Part shown: one piece after another, positions 17,564 through 26,165 of the stretch | Numbering within the stretch: position 1 is the first letter of the stretch | How the letters are laid out: the number at the start of each line of letters is the position of its first letter | NCBI RefSeq assembly: GCF_001721045.1 | Contig: NZ_MDER01000064.1 | Location: forward strand, 1-64,000 | Length of the DNA: 64,000 nt | Source: Paenibacillus nuruki | GTDB taxonomy: Bacteria; Bacillota; Bacilli; Paenibacillales; Paenibacillaceae | Direction of reading: 5' to 3' | Position numbers and translations under genes: made by a program | Notes under the pieces: generated by a model | What the model was told of the DNA's origin: nothing | Databases searched by the model: none | What the model saw: the letters and a program-made list of their open reading frames with translations, nothing else

Positions 17564-19333
17564 TTAAATATTCGCTTCTAACGTTTTTCTTAGTTGTACA
17601 GGTGCGGATACAGATGCTGTATGCATTCCCGCAGACAACGCCTGACATTCATGAAAAGCAAAATGCTGACAACCACGACACTGTTCCAGGTTCAGATGGT
17701 CTAATGCTTTGTTAATAGCCACTCCTGTACGCTCATAGAAATGGTTAGCTCCGATCATCGTATATAGCCCTGTTTTACGCATCAGTTCAAGTGGTTGCTG
17801 CTGAATACCTGAGATGATAACGATTCCGCCATAAGCTTGTACTTTATGTACCAGTGTCAGTACATTTGCATCCCCTGTCGTATCAATCATCGGCACTCTA
17901 GCCATCCGAAGCAACACCACACGAGGTTGATTAGTGATAGCTTCATCTATAGCAGATTCAATTATATGGGTTCCGCCGAAAAAAAGAGCCCCTTCTACTG
18001 TATAAATACTAATCTGCGGACAATCATGATTTTCGGTGACCATGTGACTGTGTACTTGTTGATGCTTGGAATCAGGATCAGGCAATACTTTAGTGATCGT
18101 TAATCCTTGACTCATCCGCTGGATAAATAAAACCACAGCTAACAATAATCCAACTTCTACAGCAGTCGTCAGATCAGCAAATACCGTTAGTAGAAAAGTG
18201 ATTGCTAATACAAGCGAATCACTGGTTTTGATTTTTAACATATGCATAAAATGCTTACGTTCACTCATATTCCATGCGACTAACATAAGAATAGGCGCCA
18301 TACTGGCAAGCGGAATATGAGAAGCATACGGAGCAAAAAGAAGCAATACTAACAAAACCACTATTCCATGTACTACACCGGAAATCGGCGATACAGCGCC
18401 ATTTTTGATATTTGTAGCTGTACGAGCAATAGCACCTGTAGCTGGAATCCCACCGAATAAAGGTGTAATCATATTGGCAATTCCTTGTCCGATTAACTCC
18501 CGATTACTATTATGACGCGTCCCTGTCATGCCATCGGCTACAACAGCAGATAATAATGACTCAATACTGCCTAACATCGCAATTACTAGAGCAGGACGAA
18601 TCAAAAGTGTCATGTTGTCCAACGTTAAGTTAGGAATATGAAATTGAGGAAGTGCGCCCGAGATAGCGCCAAATGAAGATTCGATCGTAGACACTTTGCC
18701 TTGAAAAAAGAGTACCGCTACAGCTGTAGAAATACATAAGCCGATTAATGATCCTGGTACTTTGGGGAAAAATCGTGCCGTCAATATCATCGCCAAAAAA
18801 CAGATTAATCCGGTGATTAAGCTGTAGATATTAAATGTATTCAAATGAGTAACGATTTCTCGCATATTCGAGAAAAAATCTTCATGCTTAGTGAGTCCTG
18901 TTAGACCGAGAAAATTAGCAATCTGTCCTCCAAAAATCGTGACAGCAATCCCTGCGGTAAATCCAATCGTTACTGGTCTAGGGATAAATGAGATCAATTT
19001 ACCCAATCGACATAATCCCAAAATCAATAAAAATACCCCTGCCATAAAGCCGGCTATCAATAAATTCTCATAGCCATACTGCATGACCACTGCGAACAAT
19101 ATCGGAATAAATGCACCTGTCGGCCCGCCGATTTGAAATTTGGAACCGCCAAACAAAGAAATACATATCCCTGCAATAATAGTGGTATAGATTCCGTATT
19201 CCGGCTTCACTCCTGAAGCAATCGCAAAAGCCATTCCAAGTGGAATCGCAATAATACCTACAATCAAGCCTGAAATTAAGTCTTTACGCAAACTATTCTT
19301 ATTGTATCCTGCAAATCTCCCTGTCCACTTCAT
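17564..19333 (-). CDS. SulP family anion transporter with STAS domain
   Basis: The 589-residue protein has about 10-12 membrane segments in residues 15-410, including the SulP signature regions IAIPLGMAFAIASGVKPEYG and GGPTGAFIPI. A cytoplasmic STAS domain follows (about 440-550, with VPMIDTTGDANVL) and then a short cysteine-rich tail (CRGCQHF...HEC). SulP proteins carry sulfate, bicarbonate or other anions with H+ or Na+. The start at 19333 is chosen for AGAAGG upstream. An ArsR-family gene on the same strand lies upstream, but a terminator separates them, so the regulator may act on a promoter in the 19334-19447 gap. The Cys tail could sense metal or redox state; this is speculation. Confidence 0.93.
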   Translation of the reverse strand: MKWTGRFAGYNKNSLRKDLISGLIVGIIAIPLGMAFAIASGVKPEYGIYTTIIAGICISLFGGSKFQIGGPTGAFIPILFAVVMQYGYENLLIAGFMAGVFLLILGLCRLGKLISFIPRPVTIGFTAGIAVTIFGGQIANFLGLTGLTKHEDFFSNMREIVTHLNTFNIYSLITGLICFLAMILTARFFPKVPGSLIGLCISTAVAVLFFQGKVSTIESSFGAISGALPQFHIPNLTLDNMTLLIRPALVIAMLGSIESLLSAVVADGMTGTRHNSNRELIGQGIANMITPLFGGIPATGAIARTATNIKNGAVSPISGVVHGIVVLLVLLLFAPYASHIPLASMAPILMLVAWNMSERKHFMHMLKIKTSDSLVLAITFLLTVFADLTTAVEVGLLLAVVLFIQRMSQGLTITKVLPDPDSKHQQVHSHMVTENHDCPQISIYTVEGALFFGGTHIIESAIDEAITNQPRVVLLRMARVPMIDTTGDANVLTLVHKVQAYGGIVIISGIQQQPLELMRKTGLYTMIGANHFYERTGVAINKALDHLNLEQCRGCQHFAFHECQALSAGMHTASVSAPVQLRKTLEANI

Positions 19334-19447
19334 CCAGTTACCTTCTCTTTTTAGATATTTGATCATTATTTTAAATATCTGATTATTTGAATATACAGAG
19401 ATAGTACGCCTATGTATAGATCATGTCAATGATATTGTGTACACACC

Positions 19448-19486
19448 AAAAAGTACCTCCAATCAAACGAGAGATACTTTATTTTT
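19448..19486 (-). terminator. Terminator between ArsR gene and SulP gene
   Basis: Read on the minus strand, AAAGTATCTC pairs with GAGGTACTTT and a T run follows. It ends the ArsR-type transcript. Confidence 0.7.
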
Positions 19487-19512
19487 ATCATTCTATTCTA
19501 TTGATTCTATCC

Positions 19513-19863
19513 TCAATCCAGATGCTTGATCGATTCTGGCTCATTTCGCATTCCTTCAAGTAAGGAGATCGCATCTACAAGATGATTGTCAAAAATCTGC
19601 TTCGCCACTGCTAACAAATCCTGAATCAACGGATCACGTAAAGAATAGATCACAGACGTGCCTTCTTTCACACCCTGCACCACATTTTTACTACGCAATA
19701 TTGATAATTGTTGAGAAACGGCTGATCCTTCTGAACCGACAATCGTTTGCAGTTCATTCACAGTCTTGTCTCCAGTACATAGAGCTTCTAAAATCTGAAT
19801 CCGCATCGGATGAGCTAAAGCTTTGAAGAAATCAGCTTTGAATTGCTGTATATTTTGATTCAT
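19513..19863 (-). CDS. ArsR/SmtB family transcriptional repressor
   Basis: The 116-residue winged-helix protein starts with FFKALAHPMRIQILEALCTG, followed by a recognition helix GSAVSQQLSILRSKNVVQG and a beta-wing KEGTSVIYSLRD. The usual ArsR metal motif (ELCVCDL) is absent: the only cysteine is in ALCTG, so it may respond to something other than arsenic or zinc. It lies directly upstream of the SulP transporter on the same strand; ArsR+SulP pairs are frequent in Bacillota, and control of the transporter is the likely role. The ATG is close to a weak GGGGTATGG site. Confidence 0.88.
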   Translation of the reverse strand: MNQNIQQFKADFFKALAHPMRIQILEALCTGDKTVNELQTIVGSEGSAVSQQLSILRSKNVVQGVKEGTSVIYSLRDPLIQDLLAVAKQIFDNHLVDAISLLEGMRNEPESIKHLD

Positions 19864-19925
19864 GAATCCATACCCCTTACTGTATTATCTTCAACAGATA
19901 CGGATATCATAACACAAAATAATCA

Positions 19926-20894
19926 TCATACCACCAGATGACCTCGCTTCTCAGCTAGACCGATCGTTGCTGTCATCCCTGAATTGAATTCTAGAAAGTC
20001 ACTTTCTACCCCATCGCTAAAGATCACTCCATTTTCAGGCATCTGCGATATAATCCGTAACGGTTGATTCTGATTAATTTGTCCGAATACACAGTTCGTC
20101 GATGTAGTACGACTAGGAAAAGGTTCTCTGACTGTAAAATATAATTGTGGTGTATCCCATGCTAATGAAGTCGTAGTGACTGACTGTGTCTCCTCGTAAT
20201 GGACACTGCCTGTAATCTGCTGATAACTTTCGCTATGCACAATACCACTTGCACCAGCGAGCACACTTTTGAACCATCCGGTGGCTCCCATCCCTGTAGA
20301 TACAATAATCCCACTTGAAGATTGCTGTTCAGTATGCCCTGCTAACTGTAATTGATACCGTGCAGAGACATGCGTTTTGCGTCCGATAAATAAATCGTTG
20401 ACTCCATACAATGTCTGCCCATCATTCAGCTCTGCTTTGGCAAGCATCACTTCTTGAATCGTACGACGCTTGCTCAATACTTCCGGTACAATCTTAATCA
20501 GATCACGCACTTGAAAAGGAAGCAATACTCCATCCCAGCGTAGTGGATCAGGATTCACGCCGATCAATGGTTGATGCGTGACATACTTCATCGTATTAGC
20601 GACTAATCCATCTTGACCGAGTACCACTACAATATCATCATCCCCAAAAATAAAGTTGGGTACATGTTCGCGTTCTAGCAATTGTACTCTGCCTATACTT
20701 TGCAATGTCATTACGGATTGCTCTACAGCATGGCGGTAATTCTGATCTTCTTGAATATAGTCGGTAAAATCAACACCCAGACGCTCAATATAAAATTGTG
20801 CTTGCTGGATCGTATTATAACGAACAATCAATTCTTCTAATCGTGTTTTACGTTTTACGAGTACAATTTTATTTTCGCTCATCCGGCTATTCAT
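19926..20894 (-). CDS. Divergent NAD kinase-like protein partnered with SPFH protein
   Basis: The 322-residue protein keeps the NADK/diacylglycerol-kinase-like layout: a nucleotide loop VVVLGQDGLVANTM (Gly93-Gln94-Asp95-Gly96, replacing the usual GGDGT), an NDLFIG strand in place of the NE-containing motif, and SSGIIVSTGMGATGWFKS in place of the STPTGSTA-like substrate loop. The catalytic Asp is kept but the second Gly and the Thr are changed, so NAD phosphorylation cannot be assumed. Its ATG overlaps the SPFH stop (ATGA), so the two are translationally coupled, and AAGGAGG lies within the SPFH gene's end. I infer that it works with the SPFH scaffold, perhaps binding NAD(P) or a related nucleotide. 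Confidence 0.8.
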   Translation of the reverse strand: MNSRMSENKIVLVKRKTRLEELIVRYNTIQQAQFYIERLGVDFTDYIQEDQNYRHAVEQSVMTLQSIGRVQLLEREHVPNFIFGDDDIVVVLGQDGLVANTMKYVTHQPLIGVNPDPLRWDGVLLPFQVRDLIKIVPEVLSKRRTIQEVMLAKAELNDGQTLYGVNDLFIGRKTHVSARYQLQLAGHTEQQSSSGIIVSTGMGATGWFKSVLAGASGIVHSESYQQITGSVHYEETQSVTTTSLAWDTPQLYFTVREPFPSRTTSTNCVFGQINQNQPLRIISQMPENGVIFSDGVESDFLEFNSGMTATIGLAEKRGHLVV

Positions 20895-21940
20895 CTACTC
20901 CGACCTCCTTGCTGTTGTTGATGGTTATTCGATTCTGATAACAGTCCTTGCAATAGATCCGGCGTAATGTTTAGTTGCCCGATTCGTCCTGCATTTTCAG
21001 CTAATCCCTGGAAAGCAATAGCGATTAACTTATCAGGATTCATGCCCATATTCGCCATGGATTGTAACAGCGCAGGATTAACACCTTCAAGCGACTTCAT
21101 TACCGCAGACATTTCGTATGCTTTGGCATCGGCTTGTGATTTGGCATTGGCAATAGACAATTCTGTTAACTGTTGTTTCTTTTCTTCCATCATCGTATCG
21201 AATTGCAATTGTTCTTCTTTGATTTCGTTCTTTTTCACACTCACTGAACGTTCAGCATCTAATTGTGTTTCACGAATTTGTTTTTTCTTAGTTTCTACTG
21301 CAATCTCTGTATTTAGTTCGTTTTCTTTGACCCGGCGTTCTTGCTCAATCGATGCGTTACGTCGTTCATATAGTGCATCATCCGCATTACGTAGAATCTG
21401 CTCACGAGCTTGCGCTTCTAACGCTCTCATTGTTTCTTTATTAGGTAGAATCGCTAATACAGAGAAACCCATCAATTCAATTCCTAGCTTTTCCAATTCT
21501 TCATTTTGCATAATTTCGCGTGTAATACTTTGGGCTAATCGTTCACTGGATTGAATGGCTTCTCGTAGTGGCATTTGTTCCAGATGCTTTTTGGTCAATA
21601 CTTTCGCAATATTAATCACCCGTTGGGCCAGCTTATTCGGATCATCTGAAATATATTGATTTTTACGTAAATTGTAGGTGTAGTTGAGAATTTGAGTTGT
21701 TTTACGATAATCGACAATACGATAAGTTAATTGTCCTTGCACGGTTACCGTCTGATAATCATTTGTTATTTCTTCAAAGATAAATGGAACATCAATAGAA
21801 GATACAGGTACTACAATTACCGAAGTAGTCGGCGCATAATAACGGAATGATAAGCCTACGCCTTCTTTAACTATTTTACCGTTTCTTACTTTCATCACAT
21901 ATTCACTCGGTTGAAATTTGACGAAGCGAAATCCAAACAT
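20891..21940 (-). CDS. SPFH/Band 7 (flotillin-like) protein
   Basis: The 349-residue protein has an N-terminal SPFH/PHB domain (about 8-180, with VTVQGQLTYRIVD and TREIMQNEELEKLGIELMGF). A long charged coiled coil follows (about 185-270), then a C-terminal helical region ending in a Gln-rich tail. It has no N-terminal membrane span, so membrane contact would be peripheral or through assembly. SPFH proteins form large ring or cage assemblies. The ATG at 21940 is preferred over a GTG six bases earlier because AAAGGAG is then 9 bases away. It is the first gene of a two-gene operon with the NADK-like gene. No promoter was picked. Confidence 0.88.
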   Translation of the reverse strand: MFGFRFVKFQPSEYVMKVRNGKIVKEGVGLSFRYYAPTTSVIVVPVSSIDVPFIFEEITNDYQTVTVQGQLTYRIVDYRKTTQILNYTYNLRKNQYISDDPNKLAQRVINIAKVLTKKHLEQMPLREAIQSSERLAQSITREIMQNEELEKLGIELMGFSVLAILPNKETMRALEAQAREQILRNADDALYERRNASIEQERRVKENELNTEIAVETKKKQIRETQLDAERSVSVKKNEIKEEQLQFDTMMEEKKQQLTELSIANAKSQADAKAYEMSAVMKSLEGVNPALLQSMANMGMNPDKLIAIAFQGLAENAGRIGQLNITPDLLQGLLSESNNHQQQQGGRSR

Positions 21941-22101
21941 AATCACTCTCTCCTTTGTTATTTCCTTTTTGTTAATAACAATATATCATTCTTTATTGAT
22001 ATTTACAATATGATAATAACAAATTGTTAATTATTATTGTGATAACGGTAATTGTAGATCATGTTACAATCAAATAAGATATAGAGAAAGGGAGTGTTCG
22101 G

Positions 22102-22920
22102 ATGATCTATCGCCCTATTCAGCCACCCAAATTGCAATCTCATTTGCTTCATTCCTATTATGATTATCAAGAATATGCTCCACGACTAGCATTGCAAAAT
22201 ACAGTAGCTTGTTACTGGTCATCCACTTTTCAGATGTCTTCTTCTACTCTATCTCATGCTTTGGAATACCGTATTATTCCTGACGGATGTATTGATATTA
22301 TTTTCGATATGGATGCTGTGTCTGCAACTCAAGGTGCTTTTGTATCTTCGTGGATGTCTAGTTATGAAGTTTTTTATCCTCAACAATCAATGAATTTTTT
22401 CGGTATTCGAATGTATATCGAAGCCGTACAAGCTATACTTGGTTATCCTATTGCTGAACTACGGGGACAGATGTTGTTAGAGGAATTATGGGGTTACGCA
22501 GCAGGTGATTTTTGGGAACAAACGTTAGCTGCACCTGATATAAAGTCTCGAATCGATCGTATTGAACAACGACTACTTCAAGTGCTATATACATATGATA
22601 TTCACTCTCGCTCGATTCATCCTTTACTTTCTAATAGTTTGCAATTGATGTACGCGCAGCGTGGACAAATGGATCTAGCCGCTCTTGCTCATGAAGTTCA
22701 TTATAGTGAACGAACGATTCGTCGTATTTTCCAACAGGAGCTAGGTATTCGTCCCAAAGAAGTACTTGATATTATTCGTTTTCAGTCGGTTTTGCAGGCG
22801 ATGTACCGTTTCCCACAGCTACCGATGAGTGAATTAGCCACCTCTTATGGTTATTATGATCAATCGCATTTCATTAATAACTTTCAGCGTTATTATGGAC
22901 TATCTCCTAGCCAACTTTGA
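22102..22920 (+). CDS. AraC family transcriptional regulator (DUF6597-type N-terminus)
   Basis: The 272-residue protein has an N-terminal ligand-binding region of about 160 residues with EYRIIPDGCIDIIFDM and FFGIRMY, typical of AraC regulators of the DUF6597 class. Its C-terminal double HTH (about 175-270) has YSERTIRRIFQQELGIRPKEVLDIIRFQ and SYGYYDQSHFINNFQRYYGLSP. GAAAGGGAGTG precedes the ATG. It is divergent from the SPFH operon and lies upstream of a VOC-family gene on the same strand, an arrangement often seen for AraC/glyoxalase pairs. The inducer is unknown. Confidence 0.93.
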   Translation: MIYRPIQPPKLQSHLLHSYYDYQEYAPRLALQNTVACYWSSTFQMSSSTLSHALEYRIIPDGCIDIIFDMDAVSATQGAFVSSWMSSYEVFYPQQSMNFFGIRMYIEAVQAILGYPIAELRGQMLLEELWGYAAGDFWEQTLAAPDIKSRIDRIEQRLLQVLYTYDIHSRSIHPLLSNSLQLMYAQRGQMDLAALAHEVHYSERTIRRIFQQELGIRPKEVLDIIRFQSVLQAMYRFPQLPMSELATSYGYYDQSHFINNFQRYYGLSPSQL

Positions 22921-23088
22921 AAAGGAATGAATCGTATTGACGTATCTCGATCACAAGCATGTACATCTACGTTCGATATTGACCGTTTTTTCCAATGCTT
23001 ATTCCATCTAAGCAGGCATAATAGATATAGATTCTTTGATTGATAACGTCACTGAATGTAAATAATGATAAGAAAGTGGGATGAGTAG

Positions 23089-23469
23089 ATGAAATTAGCT
23101 ATGAAGTATATTATTTTGTATGTTCGCAATGTAGAAGAGACGATGCATTTTTACAGAGATGTTTTGCAATTGCCGGTCAAAATGCAAGTCGATACTTATG
23201 TTGAATTCGATACAGGCATGACTACTTTATCGTTTAACACCCGTGAATCGGTTCGACAAGATATTGGACTGGATGTTGCTGAAAATTTGATGGCATCCAG
23301 TACATTTGAGATTGGTTTTGTCGTTGAGGACGTTGTTGCCATGATTGAACACTTACGCCAGCAACAGGTCGTTATTGCTAAAGAACCTGTCGTCAAACCA
23401 TGGGGACAGACGGTTGCTTATATTACCGATCCTGATGGACATTTTATTGAAATATGTAGTGCTATATAA
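23089..23469 (+). CDS. VOC family (glyoxalase/dioxygenase-like) protein
   Basis: The 126-residue single VOC module starts with [21 protein letters not shown] and ends [15 protein letters not shown]. The second beta-alpha-beta-beta-beta unit keeps the metal Glu in FIEI, but the usual first His is replaced in KYIILYV, so it may be a non-glyoxalase member such as a resistance or binding protein. It lies 170 bases after the AraC gene and may be its target. AAGTGGG upstream of the ATG is a moderate ribosome site. A terminator at 23531 ends the unit. Confidence 0.85.
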   Translation: MKLAMKYIILYVRNVEETMHFYRDVLQLPVKMQVDTYVEFDTGMTTLSFNTRESVRQDIGLDVAENLMASSTFEIGFVVEDVVAMIEHLRQQQVVIAKEPVVKPWGQTVAYITDPDGHFIEICSAI

Positions 23470-23530
23470 TAGTATTACAGTTGTTATCCGCATGCATTGA
23501 TCGAATGGTTCTATTTATATTCAAGCTACA

Positions 23531-23566
23531 AACAACTTGTCCAATGATGGATAAGTTGTTTTTTTA
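23531..23566 (+). terminator. Terminator after VOC gene
   Basis: AACAACTTGTCCA pairs with TGGATAAGTTGTT across a 4-base loop with one mismatch, then TTTTT. Confidence 0.85.
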
Positions 23567-23726
23567 TTAGAAAGTGATTGAAATTCCCATTATTGCTTTA
23601 TATAGTACAGGAACTTAATTTAAGATATACAAGTCAATATTACTTATTAGCATTATGTCTTAATACCTACATATTCAGGATTATTTTTATTTTTCGACAA
23701 AATTTGTGATTATTATGATATGTCTA

Positions 23727-23755
23727 TTGTTATATTGTATGCTATATAGTATTAT
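23727..23755 (+). promoter_or_regulatory. Sigma-A promoter of YvyF-like gene
   Basis: TTGTTA (23727-23732), a 17-base spacer and TATTAT (23750-23755) make a good housekeeping promoter about 45 bases before the gene. The flanking bases 23570-23720 are AT-rich and empty. Confidence 0.5.
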
Positions 23756-23801
23756 GTACCTATATCTAAAAGACTAAAAAAAGATGTAAGGGGTGATCGT
23801 G

Positions 23802-24230
23802 TTGACTCTAATGGTGGATTATTGTTCAAAATGTGGTTCTATTTTCCAAAAAAATATGCGTAACTTATGTTCTTCTTGTAGTAATCAGTTAGATAATGCT
23901 CTGAAAAACTGTATGGATTACATGTGGAGATTTCCTAAAGCAACAACTGAAGCTTTAAGCGAAGCGACTAAAGTTCCACTAACAGAATTGCACGATCTGA
24001 TTAAACAAGGTAAATTATCCAATGGTTACAAAAATTTGACGTATCCTTGCGAATGTTGCTTACAGCCTATCGCTCAAGGTCGCTTATGCTCAGGTTGCTC
24101 TACTTCGTTCAAAGATGCTTTCCAAGCTACACCAAAATCACAACCTCATGTGGTTCATGGTGCACCTAGCCTGAATAGCACGGGACAAAAAGTATTGTTT
24201 ACTTCACAGACGCGTTCACCTCGTCGTTAA
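23802..24230 (+). CDS. Orphan YvyF-like zinc-ribbon protein (flagellar operon family)
   Basis: The roughly 142-residue protein has two zinc-knuckle pairs, CSKCGSIF...LCSSC near the N-terminus and PCECCLQPI...LCSGC near residue 95, flanking a HTH-like centre (KATTEALSEATKVPLTELHDLIKQGKL). This is the layout of the YvyF/TIGR03826 family, normally encoded in the flagellar flgM-flgK region. Here it stands alone, with a sigma-A rather than sigma-D promoter, and has a C-terminal Ser/Arg-rich tail. The start is uncertain: AAGGGG at 23788 best fits the TTG at 23802, but a GTG at 23793/23799 or the ATG at 23811 are alternatives. It may be a regulatory paralogue. Confidence 0.75.
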   Translation: MTLMVDYCSKCGSIFQKNMRNLCSSCSNQLDNALKNCMDYMWRFPKATTEALSEATKVPLTELHDLIKQGKLSNGYKNLTYPCECCLQPIAQGRLCSGCSTSFKDAFQATPKSQPHVVHGAPSLNSTGQKVLFTSQTRSPRR

Positions 24231-24264
24231 TTTTATATACTTGTAGTTTATTCATAACATAGAT

Positions 24265-24302
24265 AAAAGCCTGAATTCTGATAAAAGAGTTCAGGCTTTT
24301 TG
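24265..24302. terminator. Bidirectional terminator
   Basis: AAAAGCCTGAATTC pairs with GAGTTCAGGCTTTT with one mismatch, then T5. It lies between the converging YvyF-like and SDR genes. Confidence 0.85.
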
Positions 24303-24360
24303 TTATTTATTGTTCTAGATTATATTTATCATTTCAGCATATTGTCGTCTTTAATTAGTC

Positions 24361-25119
24361 TTAGTAAGCTGTCCAACCTGCATCAGCCACGATCACTGTA
24401 CCATTCACAAAGCTTGAATCATCAGAAGCTAGAAACAAGGCTACTTTTGCAATATCATGAGACTCGCCTGTTTTAGGATTCAGATTCATACCGATCATGG
24501 CACGTTCCATTCCAAATGCATTTGGTTCATTAATCGTACTGCTAATATTCGTAGCTACTCCCCCCGGTGCAATCGCATTACAACGTATACCTAGTGGAGC
24601 ATATTGGAATCCCACATTTTTGGTTAAGCCCACTACAGCGTGTTTGGAAGCCGTATAAGCGGCTCCTGCTCTAGATCCATTTAATCCACCGGCAGAAGCA
24701 ATATTAATAATCACACCACTACTTTTTTCTGTGAAAATCGGTAAAGCTTGACGAATCGTACGCATTGTTCCTGTCGTATTGATTGCAAAAACACGTTCCC
24801 ACAAATCGTCTGTTACATCAGCTGCTGGTACAAAATTATCCATAATGCCTGCATTATTTACGAGGATATCCAGTGTTCCATATTCTTTGACTGCTTTTTG
24901 AATTAATTGTTGTACTTCTTGCTCTTGTGTCACATTGGTAGCGATTGCAACAGCTTGTCCGCCACTGGCTTCTATTTCATCCACTGTGATCTGAGCCGCT
25001 TCTTTTTGAATATCAGATACGACTACTTTTGCTCCTTCTTGTGCAAATAATAAAGCAATCGCTTTGCCCATTCCTGAAGCCGCTCCTGTAATAACTGCCA
25101 CTTTGTGTTCAAGTCTCAT
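24361..25119 (-). CDS. Short-chain dehydrogenase/reductase (classical SDR)
   Basis: The 252-residue Rossmann enzyme has TGAASGMGKAIA (cofactor loop, about 11-22), VVSDIQ (Asp at the end of beta2, which favours NAD over NADP), NNAGIMD (about 88-94), a catalytic Ser in INIASAGG and YTASKHAV (Tyr/Lys). All catalytic residues are present. The substrate is unknown. It is transcribed divergently from a TetR-family gene, with a perfect 34-base palindrome between them, so TetR control is likely. Confidence 0.93.
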   Translation of the reverse strand: MRLEHKVAVITGAASGMGKAIALLFAQEGAKVVVSDIQKEAAQITVDEIEASGGQAVAIATNVTQEQEVQQLIQKAVKEYGTLDILVNNAGIMDNFVPAADVTDDLWERVFAINTTGTMRTIRQALPIFTEKSSGVIINIASAGGLNGSRAGAAYTASKHAVVGLTKNVGFQYAPLGIRCNAIAPGGVATNISSTINEPNAFGMERAMIGMNLNPKTGESHDIAKVALFLASDDSSFVNGTVIVADAGWTAY

Positions 25120-25242
25120 CTATACAACCTCCATAGCTTTTGTCTCTAATCTTCAACAGTTGTTGATTAACATACATCTGTTATATTATCTTAGAGCGAG
25201 ACCCGTAGAGATACAATCAGCAAATCATTCGACTTTTGTTGA

Positions 25243-25276
25243 AAAATGAACAAATATCCTCTAATTTGTTCATTTT
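25243..25276. promoter_or_regulatory. Perfect 13+13 palindrome between SDR and TetR genes
   Basis: AAAATGAACAAAT (25243-25255) is the exact reverse complement of ATTTGTTCATTTT (25264-25276), separated by 8 bases. It sits 45 bases before the TetR start and 124 bases before the SDR start, as expected for a TetR operator. It has no T run beyond its own arm, so a terminator is less likely. Confidence 0.6.
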
Positions 25277-25321
25277 GTGCCGATTGGACTTGCTTATGTC
25301 TGTCATTAAAGGAGCCTATCT

Positions 25322-25915
25322 ATGAGTGATCGTCGTATTCGTAAAAGCAAACAAGCTTTGACCGCTGCTCTGATTGAACTGTTACAGCAAAAAGAATTTC
25401 GCAGTATTTCGATCACAGATATTGTAGCTGTCGCTGATGTGAACCGAGGTACATTTTACAAACATTATACATACAAAGAAGACTTGCTTGATGAGCTTGT
25501 AGAGAGTGTGATAATCGATCTTCGAGACTCGTATGAAGAACCTTATCGACATGTCACTACGCTTATTATTCAAGAATTAGTTGCTTCAGCTGTCAAAATT
25601 TTTGATCATGTATATAAACATCGTAGCTTCTATCAACTGATCTCTAATTCTAATGCGTTACCCGGTTTTCAGCAGCGACTTTGTAACGAGTTACAAAATT
25701 TATCCTTACAAGATTACCGCAATGAAGAAGCCCGAAATGCCATGATTGAGCTAGGAATTAATCCAGAATTATACGCTAGTTATCAAGCGTATGCGATCTG
25801 GGGATTGATTATCGCTTGGATTCAGAATGACTTTGAGCATAGTACGCACTATATGTCTGAGCAATTGCTAAAGATCCTGAATCAACAGTCTACTTTCCGC
25901 CCTACTCATGAATAA
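25322..25915 (+). CDS. TetR/AcrR family transcriptional regulator
   Basis: The 197-residue protein has a TetR HTH in residues about 7-55 (KSKQALTAALIELLQ, SITDIVAVADVNRGTFYKHYTYKEDLLDEL). The C-terminal domain resembles the TetR_C_7/DhaS-like type, with a long amphipathic helix and EEARNAMIELG. It is divergent from the SDR gene and is probably its repressor, binding the palindrome at 25243. AAAGGAG precedes the ATG. It ends 20 bases before the converging immunity-like gene, and I see no terminator between them. Confidence 0.92.
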   Translation: MSDRRIRKSKQALTAALIELLQQKEFRSISITDIVAVADVNRGTFYKHYTYKEDLLDELVESVIIDLRDSYEEPYRHVTTLIIQELVASAVKIFDHVYKHRSFYQLISNSNALPGFQQRLCNELQNLSLQDYRNEEARNAMIELGINPELYASYQAYAIWGLIIAWIQNDFEHSTHYMSEQLLKILNQQSTFRPTHE

Positions 25916-25934
25916 AATAGCTTTTTACGATTGG

Positions 25935-26165
25935 TTACGATGATGGTGAAGGTGGTAATAGTATCGGCTGATACGCTAAAGCCTTATCTACAATTTCTGC
26001 GGCTGAGCAGTCTTTATCATTCCAGAAAATCAGGTTACTAATCTCCGGATGAGGGACATTTTGCTCAAGTGTAACAAGCCATTGATCGATCTCTTGCTCA
26101 TTACCTCGATCTTGCATAATTCGCTCGACAAGATCAATACATTCGTTACGGGAAAGAGTCATCAT
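25935..26165 (-). CDS. Colicin/pyocin DNase immunity-like protein
   Basis: The small acidic protein is about 76 residues. TLSRNECIDLVERI is followed by the characteristic core VPHPEISNLIFWNDKD and AAEIVDKALAY, matching the E-colicin/pyocin immunity family (for example Im9: TEHPSGSDLIYYP, with a following helix after an acidic loop). These proteins bind and block HNH-type DNase toxins. No toxin gene is visible within the window, so it is an orphan, perhaps protecting against bacteriocins or WapA/LXG-type toxins of relatives. The start is ambiguous: AAGGAG abuts an ATG at 26171, so the ATG at 26165 (or 26162) is more likely. Confidence 0.7.
   Translation of the reverse strand: MMTLSRNECIDLVERIMQDRGNEQEIDQWLVTLEQNVPHPEISNLIFWNDKDCSAAEIVDKALAYQPILLPPSPSS

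Noticed and set aside
20967-21554. Plus-strand frame of 195 codons, Ser/Cys-rich
   Set aside because: Antisense to the SPFH coiled coil; composition reflects complementary codons; no start signal.
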